A stretch of 19,521 nucleotides of DNA from JBLHKE01 sp047619485 (lineage in GTDB: Bacteria; Verrucomicrobiota; Verrucomicrobiia; Verrucomicrobiales; DEV007), in assembly GCA_047619485.1 (NCBI GenBank), contig JBLHKE010000044.1, positions 1-19,521 on the forward strand. Reading direction: 5' to 3'. Under the pieces are notes generated by a model. The model did no database searches. It saw only the letters and a list, made by a program, of their open reading frames with translations, and was not told where the DNA came from. The position numbers and the translations under genes were made by a program. Positions 7,806 through 13,816 of this stretch are shown one piece after another; position 1 is the first letter of the stretch, and every line of letters begins with the position of its first letter.

Positions 7806-8792
7806 TCACGAGCGAAACTCGACCCGCAGACCCTTGCCCCGCCAGAACTGCTGGATCTCGCCCTCAATCGATTTAAGACTACGCCCGCGCAGCAACTGCT
7901 CGACCGTCGCGCGTGATGCCGGTTGCCCATCGCGCAGCGCACCTAGGAATTTGCGCACCACCTCGCCGCGATTGCGCTCCGGGTCGAGGTGGCAGAAATA
8001 ATGCACCAGCAGCACCGCACTCACATATTTCAGAAATGGCCCATGCCCCTCCCCATCGCGAGTATTCTGCGCCCAGGCATGACCATCGAGACTCGTCAGT
8101 AACTTGAGCGGGATGATCTTGAACTGATCGAGCTTGGCGACCTCGCCGAGATATTTCTTCACATGCTCACGGATTGCTGCCGCAGGATCGCGGAATGAAT
8201 ATTGACCTGGGGAATGGTGCGCCGCCGCCAGGTATTCCGCGATCCCCTCCGAGAACCAGGTCGGCATCCTGCGGAACTGCTTCGCGGTGACCTGGTGCAC
8301 CAGCTCGTGCACAAGCAAGTCATACTGGCGGGACTTCGAAAGTCGGAATCTAGCCCGATCCGGATCAGGTTCGATCAATCCGCGTGACCAGATCAGCACC
8401 TGCTTCTCGCGGTAGTGATAAGTGCCCACCGTCTGCTCCAATCCGCCCGCCTCATGGTAAGTAGCCTCCTCAGATAAAATTCTCACCACCGCACGCGTGC
8501 TCGCCTGTTCATCGGATTTCACCAGATCGAGCGGCAGCGACTCCATCGCACCGCGCAGCCCCTCACAAACGATCATGATCGAGCGCCAGTCAGCATTCGC
8601 CAATTTAGTGTCCGAGTAGAACCGGAAGCGTTCGGTCTCGAACCCGAACGTTCCGAGACTTGATGGATCTAGGCTTTTCACCGCGATCTTCTGCTTCCCT
8701 AGGTAGCTCGCTGGCCAGCGGTAGTTTTCTACCACCTCTTCCCCCCAGCAGGTGCAGGTTAAAAAAACGTAGATGAGCACGGCTCGAAACAT
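7806..8792 (-). CDS. Exported HExxH zinc peptidase-like protein (peptidase MA/DUF1570 type)
   Basis: The 328-residue protein begins with a signal peptide (MFRAVLIYVFLTCTCWG, cleavage around residue 17). It then has LLVHELVHQVT with zinc ligands H162 and H166 around catalytic E163, and WFSEGIAEYL with the likely third ligand Glu182. This is the gluzincin layout of peptidase MA-like proteins. I chose the ATG at 8792 because it starts the signal peptide and is preceded, 7 bp away, by the strong Shine-Dalgarno sequence GAGGAAGG. The open frame continues 34 codons upstream, but those run into the divergent rpsB promoter. The final 60 residues resemble the helical tail of this group. The gene is divergent from rpsB. 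Substrate unknown. Confidence 0.8.
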   Translation of the reverse strand: MFRAVLIYVFLTCTCWGEEVVENYRWPASYLGKQKIAVKSLDPSSLGTFGFETERFRFYSDTKLANADWRSIMIVCEGLRGAMESLPLDLVKSDEQASTRAVVRILSEEATYHEAGGLEQTVGTYHYREKQVLIWSRGLIEPDPDRARFRLSKSRQYDLLVHELVHQVTAKQFRRMPTWFSEGIAEYLAAAHHSPGQYSFRDPAAAIREHVKKYLGEVAKLDQFKIIPLKLLTSLDGHAWAQNTRDGEGHGPFLKYVSAVLLVHYFCHLDPERNRGEVVRKFLGALRDGQPASRATVEQLLRGRSLKSIEGEIQQFWRGKGLRVEFRS

Positions 8793-8850
8793 CCGCCAAC
8801 CTTCCTCAGACGACCGAAAGCTCAAGCACAGCCAAATCGCCCGGAAAAGG

Positions 8851-8878
8851 TTGAATTCCAAGCGCTCACGGCTATACT
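8851..8878 (+). promoter_or_regulatory. Sigma-70-type promoter of rpsB-tsf
   Basis: TTGAAT (8851-8856) and TATACT (8873-8878) are separated by 16 bp. Both hexamers match the housekeeping consensus well (4/6 and 5/6). Transcription would start around 8885, giving an untranslated leader of about 127 nt before rpsB. It is the best promoter match I saw in the window. Confidence 0.65.
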
Positions 8879-8884
8879 TGCCGC

Positions 8885-9011
8885 CCTTAAACAAACCCTA
8901 AACCTTTCGTAGGCATATGGATCAACCTCAGGTTGAGCGAGTTACAGGAATAGGTCAGCAATTCAGCAGACTCTCCGCCCGTGCATCCCCTACGAATAAA
9001 AACACAAAAAA
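8885..9011 (+). promoter_or_regulatory. Structured 5' leader of rpsB (candidate S2 autoregulatory element)
   Basis: The leader contains a perfect 8-base inverted repeat, TTCGTAGG (8906-8913) with CCTACGAA (8989-8996), which would close a domain of about 90 nt just before the start codon. Inside it is a hairpin, TCAACC-TCA-GGTTGA (8922-8936). The rest up to the ATG is A-rich and unpaired, with no Shine-Dalgarno sequence. Many bacteria regulate rpsB-tsf by S2 binding to the mRNA leader. That this structure does so is inference. Confidence 0.45.
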
Positions 9012-9728
9012 ATGGCAGATTTAATCGAAGAACTCGTAGAAGCAGGTGTCCACTTTGGCCACCAGAGCCGCAAATGGAACCCTAAGATGAAACCGTTCCT
9101 GCTCTTTAAAAAGAGCGGCGTCCACATCATCAACGTCGAGGAAACTTGCAACCAGCTCGAAGTCGCTTCCGACTACCTCTCCAAACTCGCCCTCGACGGC
9201 AAGCAGATCTTGTTCGTCGGCTGCAAACGCCAGGCACAAGAAGCCGTCCGCGCCGCAGCTGAAACCTGCGGCCAGTTCTTCGTCAACCACCGCTGGCTCG
9301 GTGGCACGCTGACCAACATCGAGACCATCCGCAAGAGCATCAGCCGCCTCGATTACCTCGAGGGGCTCGAGAAGTCACCCGACTTCAAGAAGATGAGCAA
9401 GAAGGAGATCGCCTCCCTCGGCCGCGAGCGTAACAAGCTGTTCCGCAACCTCCAGGGAATCCGCAAGATGAAGGGTCTCCCACAGGCGCTGGTCATCGTC
9501 GACTCCGCCCGTGAAGACATCGCCGTCAGCGAGGCACGTCGCCTCGGCATCCCCGTCGTCGCCATCGTCGATAGCAACGCCAACCCGGAGCTGATCGACT
9601 ACCCGATCGCCGGCAATGACGATGCGATCCGCTCGGTCCGCATCCTCCTGCAGAACCTTGTCGACCCGATCATCGCCGCGACCGACGGTGGCAAGCTCAT
9701 CCGCAAGAAATTGCCAGAGCAGGACTAG
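9012..9728 (+). CDS. rpsB: 30S ribosomal protein S2
   Basis: S2 is a structural protein of the small ribosomal subunit, joining late at the head-body junction with S1. The 238-residue length and the motifs LVEAGVHFGHQSRKWNPKM (10-28), INVEET, LFVGCKRQA, HRWLGGTLTN, PDFKKMSKKE and PVVAIVDSNANP are those of bacterial S2. The start is preceded by an A-rich tract (ACACAAAAAA) and no Shine-Dalgarno sequence, consistent with A-rich, S1-dependent initiation. It is the first gene of the rpsB-tsf operon, driven by the promoter at 8851-8878. Codon usage is strongly biased to C-ending codons, as expected for a highly expressed gene. Confidence 0.99.
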   Translation: MADLIEELVEAGVHFGHQSRKWNPKMKPFLLFKKSGVHIINVEETCNQLEVASDYLSKLALDGKQILFVGCKRQAQEAVRAAAETCGQFFVNHRWLGGTLTNIETIRKSISRLDYLEGLEKSPDFKKMSKKEIASLGRERNKLFRNLQGIRKMKGLPQALVIVDSAREDIAVSEARRLGIPVVAIVDSNANPELIDYPIAGNDDAIRSVRILLQNLVDPIIAATDGGKLIRKKLPEQD

Positions 9729-9788
9729 ATCCTCCGATCAAGCCACTCCCTCGAATCGTTTTAGAAAGATAAATTAGAAAGAAGAACC

Positions 9789-10670
9789 ATGCCTGAAATT
9801 ACCGTAGAACTGATCAAAACTCTCCGCGACAAGACCAACGCGGGAATGATGAACTGCAAAGCAGCCCTGAAGGAAGCCGATGGCGACCTTGAGGCAGCCG
9901 AGACCGTCCTCCGCAAGCGGGGCGTTGCCGCAGCCGACAAAAAGGCTTCCCGCGCTACCTCCGAAGGTGCCGTGGCCGCGCGCATCAACGACGACGCCAA
10001 GACCGGCGTCCTCATCGAGGTGAACTGCGAGACCGACTTCGTCGCCAAGAACGACAAGTTCCGCGCCTTCGTCGAAGACATCCTCGACCACGTCGTCAGC
10101 TCGGAAAAAACTGACGATCTCGAAGCGCTCCTCGCCCAACCGTTCTCCGGCGTGGCAGAGACCCTCGGCGAATACGTGAAGCAGCAGGTCGGAGCCCTCG
10201 GCGAGAACATGCTACTGAGCCGCTTCGCACGCTTCGACCTCACGGGCGATGGCGTCATCGGTCAGTACATCCACATGCAAGGCAAGGTCGGCGTCCTCAT
10301 CGAGGTCGGCACCGCCAATGCAGATATTGTCGGCAAGGAAGAGTTCCGCGACCTCGTCAAGGACATCACCCTGCACATCGCGGCCGCCTCGCCGATCTGC
10401 CTCACCCGTGACGAAGTCCCACAGGCGACGATCGACAAGGAGAAGGAGATCTACGCCGACCAGGTGAAAGGCAAGCCAGAGAACATCATCGAGAAGATCC
10501 TCGACGGCAAGATCGACAAGTTTTTCAGCACCGTGTGCCTCGTCGAACAGGGCTTCATCAAAGATTCAGACCAGAGCATCGGAGATCTGCTCAAGGCCAA
10601 GGGCGACGCGCTCGGCGGCGAGATCACCATCGCCCGCTTCGCCCGCTTCGCCATCGGCGAAGCGATCTAG
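9789..10670 (+). CDS. tsf: Translation elongation factor Ts
   Basis: EF-Ts recycles EF-Tu by displacing GDP. The 293-residue protein has the N-terminal UBA-like domain with LRDKTNAGMMNCKAAL (12-27), the core motif CETDFVAKND (80-89) that inserts into the EF-Tu nucleotide site, and the repeated core subdomain up to about residue 290. It follows rpsB by 60 bp, the standard rpsB-tsf order. The spacer holds no terminator. A purine tract AGAAAGAAGA lies just before the start in place of a standard Shine-Dalgarno sequence. A strong terminator follows. Confidence 0.99.
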   Translation: MPEITVELIKTLRDKTNAGMMNCKAALKEADGDLEAAETVLRKRGVAAADKKASRATSEGAVAARINDDAKTGVLIEVNCETDFVAKNDKFRAFVEDILDHVVSSEKTDDLEALLAQPFSGVAETLGEYVKQQVGALGENMLLSRFARFDLTGDGVIGQYIHMQGKVGVLIEVGTANADIVGKEEFRDLVKDITLHIAAASPICLTRDEVPQATIDKEKEIYADQVKGKPENIIEKILDGKIDKFFSTVCLVEQGFIKDSDQSIGDLLKAKGDALGGEITIARFARFAIGEAI

Positions 10671-10694
10671 GCCAGCTCGGATCAACCATTTACA

Positions 10695-10727
10695 GGAGAG
10701 GCTGGCCCGCGAGGGTCAGCCTCTTTG
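10695..10727 (+). terminator. Intrinsic terminator of rpsB-tsf
   Basis: GAGGCTGGCCC (10698-10708) pairs with GGGTCAGCCTC (10713-10723) over 11 bp (one G-U) around a GCGA loop, a GNRA tetraloop. A short TTT run follows. The stem is strong and the U tract short. It lies 25 bp after the tsf stop codon. Because the next gene is on the opposite strand, it also separates convergent transcripts. Confidence 0.82.
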
Positions 10728-10771
10728 GCTTACGCTGTTTGGTGAACCGGTGAACGCCGGGGCACCGCTCG

Positions 10772-11704
10772 CTACTTCTTACTGCTCGAAGCCTTCACTT
10801 TCTTCCCGGACTTCCATGCCGGGTCATTCAGACGTCGATCAAAGCTGAAGATCTCACCATCCTCCCCAGGCTTTTCCTTCACCGTCACCTGCACCGGCGG
10901 AAACTTCGCCTGGATCAGATCAACCTGAATGCGCATTACATTCTGCGCCTTTTTCCACGGGCGATCCTTTGTCCAGTTATGGCCGTCCGAGTGGATGAAA
11001 AGCACCGGTTTTTCGAAGGCGGCAGAGAGCTCAGCAAAGCGTGTCGTGAACGGACTGAACAGAAGGTTCACCGCAACTTTCGGCCTCCCCTGCCCGATGA
11101 CATTCGCCTGCGCGAACAACACCGCAGCGCGCACCGAGCCCTTGTGTTTCTCATACTGCGCCTCGACCCAATCGTTGTCCTGTTTGAATCGCGTCGCCCA
11201 TTCGATTGGATCATGCACCGCGCCACCGACCAAGTTCAGGCCGATGAACAACACGCCACCGTGAACAAAAGCAAAATTCTCCTCGCGGACTTCCTGCCGC
11301 TCGGTTTTCCAGCTAGGCGCGATCGTCTCCTCGAGACGGAGCAGGTGCTTCGTCCAATGCGCCCAGCCGACATCCGGATCCGGTCGATCGTTCCACTCGT
11401 TGTCACCCGGGACGATGTAGGCCGGGATCGAACTCCCTGCGGTGAGCCATTTTGCCATCGACGAGTAGCGATCCTCCCCGAGCTTGCCCGACTTGGCCAG
11501 GGCGCCGGTGTTGATATCTCCGAGGTGGACTAGAAAAGCAGACTTCTTCGTAGTGCGATTCTCTTGGGCAATGTGGTATTCCAGCGCGACCTGATCCGGA
11601 TCCTTGTAGGGACCACAGCCCATCGCGGAAAAAGTCACGGAGCCGGCCGACACGCCCGTGGCGAGCGCTAGCGACATCGATAGAAAGCAGTGAATCAATT
11701 TCAT
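10772..11704 (-). CDS. Exported metallophosphoesterase-like protein with degenerate metal site
   Basis: The 310-residue protein begins with a signal peptide (MKLIHCFLSMSLALATGVSA, 1-20), then carries calcineurin-like phosphoesterase blocks: VHLGDINTG (59-67, D63), VPGDNEWND (98-106), and FIHSDGHNW (236-244). The canonical first metal-binding Asp/His motif is not evident: the expected position reads SAMGCGPYKD (26-35), with Cys30 where related families show GD-x-PY. The enzyme may therefore use an altered metal site or be inactive. I chose the ATG at 11704 because it starts the signal peptide and GGAGG lies 8 bp upstream. The C-terminal tail is Lys/Ser-rich. It is divergent from psd, with a 58-bp shared spacer. 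Function unknown; the fold call is fairly sure. Confidence 0.75.
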   Translation of the reverse strand: MKLIHCFLSMSLALATGVSAGSVTFSAMGCGPYKDPDQVALEYHIAQENRTTKKSAFLVHLGDINTGALAKSGKLGEDRYSSMAKWLTAGSSIPAYIVPGDNEWNDRPDPDVGWAHWTKHLLRLEETIAPSWKTERQEVREENFAFVHGGVLFIGLNLVGGAVHDPIEWATRFKQDNDWVEAQYEKHKGSVRAAVLFAQANVIGQGRPKVAVNLLFSPFTTRFAELSAAFEKPVLFIHSDGHNWTKDRPWKKAQNVMRIQVDLIQAKFPPVQVTVKEKPGEDGEIFSFDRRLNDPAWKSGKKVKASSSKK

Positions 11705-11762
11705 CCCGCCACCCTCCGCCGCGCCATTGCCAAAAGCAATCCTAGACCGATAGTGCCGCCAG

Positions 11763-12674
11763 ATGCCCGAAACCCGACCAATCCAGTACCGCAACCGCGC
11801 CACCGGCGAACTCGAAACCGAAGAAATTTACGGTGAGGGTTTCCTGCGTTTCATCTACGAGAACCCGCTCGGCACGATCGCCTTGGCGGCGGTGGTGAAA
11901 CGCGCCTGGTTCTCGCACTACTACGGCCACCGCATGGACCAGCCGAAGTCGCGCGAGAAGGTACTGCCGTTCATCGAGGAGTTCAGTGTCGACCCGGATG
12001 AGTTCATCGATGCCCCGGAGGATTTCAAAACCTTCAACGAGTTCTTCTACCGGAAGCTCAAGCCTGGCGCACGATCGATCGCAGCCGGCGAGCAGGTCGC
12101 CACGTTTCCAGCCGACGGCCGACACCTCGGCATCCAAGATCTCTCTCAGGTCGACGGCATCTTCGCGAAGGGTCAGGCTTTGCAGCTCGGGGAATTGCTC
12201 GGTGACGCCGAGCTGGCGAAACGCTACGCCGACGGCACGGCTATCATCTCTCGACTCTGCCCAGTCGACTACCATCGTTTCCATTTTCCAGTCGCAGGCA
12301 CGGCTGGAGAATCCAGGATCATCAACGGCCACCTGATCTCGGTAAACCCGATCGCCCTGCGCCAGAACATCGACATCCTCTGGCGCAACAAGCGCACTCT
12401 AACCGAGATCAAAAGCCCACAGTTCGGAGATGTGCTAATGTTAGAAGTCGGCGCCACTTGCGTCGGCGGCACGGTGCAAACCTACGAAGCTGGCGCGGAG
12501 ATCGAGAAGGGAGACGAGAAGGGATACTTTAAATTTGGCGGTTCGATGACGATCACCCTATTTAAAAAAGGCAGGGCGGCACTACCAGAGGATCTTGCGA
12601 AGACGACTGCCGAACAAATTGAACTCTACGCGAAAATGGGTGAATCGATGGCGATCAGCCCACCCAAAATGTGA
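11763..12674 (+). CDS. psd: Phosphatidylserine decarboxylase, type II-like proenzyme
   Basis: Psd decarboxylates phosphatidylserine to phosphatidylethanolamine at the inner membrane and matures by self-cleavage to a pyruvoyl enzyme. In the 303 residues I see FKTFNEFFYRKLKPGAR (88-104), FPADGR with Asp118, LCPVDYHRFHFP with His171 and His174, GHLISVNP, and FKFGGSMTITLF, where Ser261 would become the pyruvoyl group of the small alpha chain. All processing residues are present. The motif reads GGSM instead of the common GGST. Length and the FNEFFYRKL block fit the chlamydial/clostridial type II group. No Shine-Dalgarno sequence is visible. The gene heads a plus-strand run with fucU and tag. Confidence 0.95.
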   Translation: MPETRPIQYRNRATGELETEEIYGEGFLRFIYENPLGTIALAAVVKRAWFSHYYGHRMDQPKSREKVLPFIEEFSVDPDEFIDAPEDFKTFNEFFYRKLKPGARSIAAGEQVATFPADGRHLGIQDLSQVDGIFAKGQALQLGELLGDAELAKRYADGTAIISRLCPVDYHRFHFPVAGTAGESRIINGHLISVNPIALRQNIDILWRNKRTLTEIKSPQFGDVLMLEVGATCVGGTVQTYEAGAEIEKGDEKGYFKFGGSMTITLFKKGRAALPEDLAKTTAEQIELYAKMGESMAISPPKM

Positions 12675-12822
12675 TTTCCCCCACGACAAGACCCAGTGCC
12701 TGAGCTGCCACATGGCATCACCACACAGCGGATGGCACTACGATTTCACCCACAATGTGATCGAGGAGGAGATCGTGCTCGCACCAATCGAGCGCGAGTA
12801 TAAGCTTGCCGGCGATGCTTAA
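12640..12822 (+). CDS. Possible small Cys/His-rich protein or gene remnant
   Basis: Between psd and fucU there are 140 bp with an open frame that reads as plausible protein and ends 8 nt into fucU. Starting from the GTG at 12640 it would be 60 residues, with Cys11, Cys20, Cys23-His24 (a CLSCH, CxxCH-like motif) and six further His, then an acidic tail (VIEEEIVLAPIEREYKLAGD). The first 11 residues overlap the psd end. The only ATG in frame is at 12712 (36 residues), which excludes the CxxCH. There is no Shine-Dalgarno sequence or signal peptide, so a real c-type cytochrome is unlikely. A zinc-binding peptide or the tail of a lost gene is possible. A chance open frame is not excluded. Confidence 0.3.
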   Translation: MNRWRSAHPKCDFPHDKTQCLSCHMASPHSGWHYDFTHNVIEEEIVLAPIEREYKLAGDA

Positions 12823-13246
12823 AGGAATCTCGCCACTCATCAGCCCTGACCTCATCGAGGTTCTCTACCGCATGGGTCACGGTGACATGATCGTTTTCGC
12901 TGACGCGCACTTCCCTGCCGAGAGCCTCGGGCCACGGGTTGTCCGCGCCGATGGGTTGAAGATCGCCGCTCTCCTCGACGCGGTGCTGCCACTGTTTGAG
13001 ATCGATTCCTATTCGAAGGCGCCGATCCTGATGATGTCGGCGGTCGAAGGCGACGAGATCGACCCGGAGGTACCAACATCCTACCGGGCAGTGATTGAAA
13101 AACACGCGCCCGCAGCCCCCGCCACCGCGCAGCACGAGCGGTTTGCCTTCTACGACATTGCGCGCGGAGCCTACGCCGTCGTCGCGACTGGTGACACTGC
13201 CAAATACGGCAATATCATCCTGCAGAAAGGGGTTACCCCAGCATGA
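12815..13246 (+). CDS. fucU: RbsD/FucU-type sugar mutarotase (L-fucose mutarotase-like)
   Basis: FucU/RbsD proteins interconvert sugar anomers, alpha and beta, before the sugar enters catabolism; they form cytosolic oligomeric rings. The 143-residue protein shows MLKGISPLISPDLIEVLYRM at the start, GHGD (21-24, with catalytic-type His22), FADAHFP (28-34), and YGNIILQKGV (131-140) at the C-terminus. ADAHFP and the length favour FucU over RbsD. I use the ATG at 12815, not the TTG at 12806, because the canonical N-terminus begins there. Its last codons overlap the start of tag (ATGA). No fucose isomerase or kinase is nearby in the window, so the real substrate is open. Confidence 0.88.
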   Translation: MLKGISPLISPDLIEVLYRMGHGDMIVFADAHFPAESLGPRVVRADGLKIAALLDAVLPLFEIDSYSKAPILMMSAVEGDEIDPEVPTSYRAVIEKHAPAAPATAQHERFAFYDIARGAYAVVATGDTAKYGNIILQKGVTPA

Positions 13247-13809
13247 GCCAGACGCGCTGCTGGTGGCCGGGCGAAAACCTGATCTACATCGCCTACCATG
13301 ATGAGGAATGGGGCGTGCCCTTGCACGACGAGCGACAACTGTTCGAGTTTTTGATCCTCGAGGGAGCCCAGGCAGGCCTGAGCTGGATCACTGTTTTGAA
13401 GAAGCGGAACAACTACCGCAAGGCGATGGACGACTTCGACTACGAGAAAATAGCGCGCTACCCAAAGCGCAAGATCGAGAGCCTGCTGCGCAACGAGGGG
13501 CTGATCCGCAATCGCTTAAAGATGGAGTCACTGGTGCGCAACGCGCGCGCCTTCATCGCCGTCCGGGACGAGTTCGGTAGCTTCGACAGCTACCTGTGGG
13601 ATTTCGTCGACGGCAAGCCGATCGTCAACCACTGGAAGTCGATGGATGAAGTTCCAGCGAAAACGCCACTGGCCGAAGCCATCTCGAAAGATCTCAAACG
13701 GAGGGGCTTCAACTTCGTCGGCCCGACCATCTGCTACGCCTTCATGCAGGCGACCGGTGTCGTCAACGATCACACCACCGACTGTTTCCGGCACAAAAAG
13801 TGCCAGTAG
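13243..13809 (+). CDS. tag: DNA-3-methyladenine glycosylase I
   Basis: Tag removes 3-methyladenine from alkylated DNA in base excision repair. The 188-residue length and motifs are typical: RCWWPG with Cys6, YHDEEWG with His19, FEFLILEGAQAGLSWITVL with the catalytic-region Glu40 and Trp48, GFNFVGPTICYAFMQATGVVNDH, and VNDHTTDCFRH with His177 and Cys181. The zinc ligands Cys6, His19, His177 and Cys181 are all present. The ATG overlaps the fucU stop codon by 4 bp. A small GGGG-TTA-CCCC hairpin (13229-13239) hides the purine-rich AAAGGGG ahead of the start, so translation may depend on ribosomes arriving from fucU. It converges with the ATPase gene, 7 bp away. Confidence 0.97.
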   Translation: MSQTRCWWPGENLIYIAYHDEEWGVPLHDERQLFEFLILEGAQAGLSWITVLKKRNNYRKAMDDFDYEKIARYPKRKIESLLRNEGLIRNRLKMESLVRNARAFIAVRDEFGSFDSYLWDFVDGKPIVNHWKSMDEVPAKTPLAEAISKDLKRRGFNFVGPTICYAFMQATGVVNDHTTDCFRHKKCQ

Positions 13810-13816
13810 CTGGAGT

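Noticed and set aside
8793..8894. A 34-codon N-terminal extension of the HExxH peptidase
   Set aside because: It would overlap the rpsB promoter region and bury the signal peptide and strong Shine-Dalgarno sequence inside the gene.
12661..12822. The CLSCH motif as evidence of a c-type cytochrome
   Set aside because: There is no signal peptide or membrane helix and only one CxxCH in a short, possibly chance frame; heme attachment needs export.
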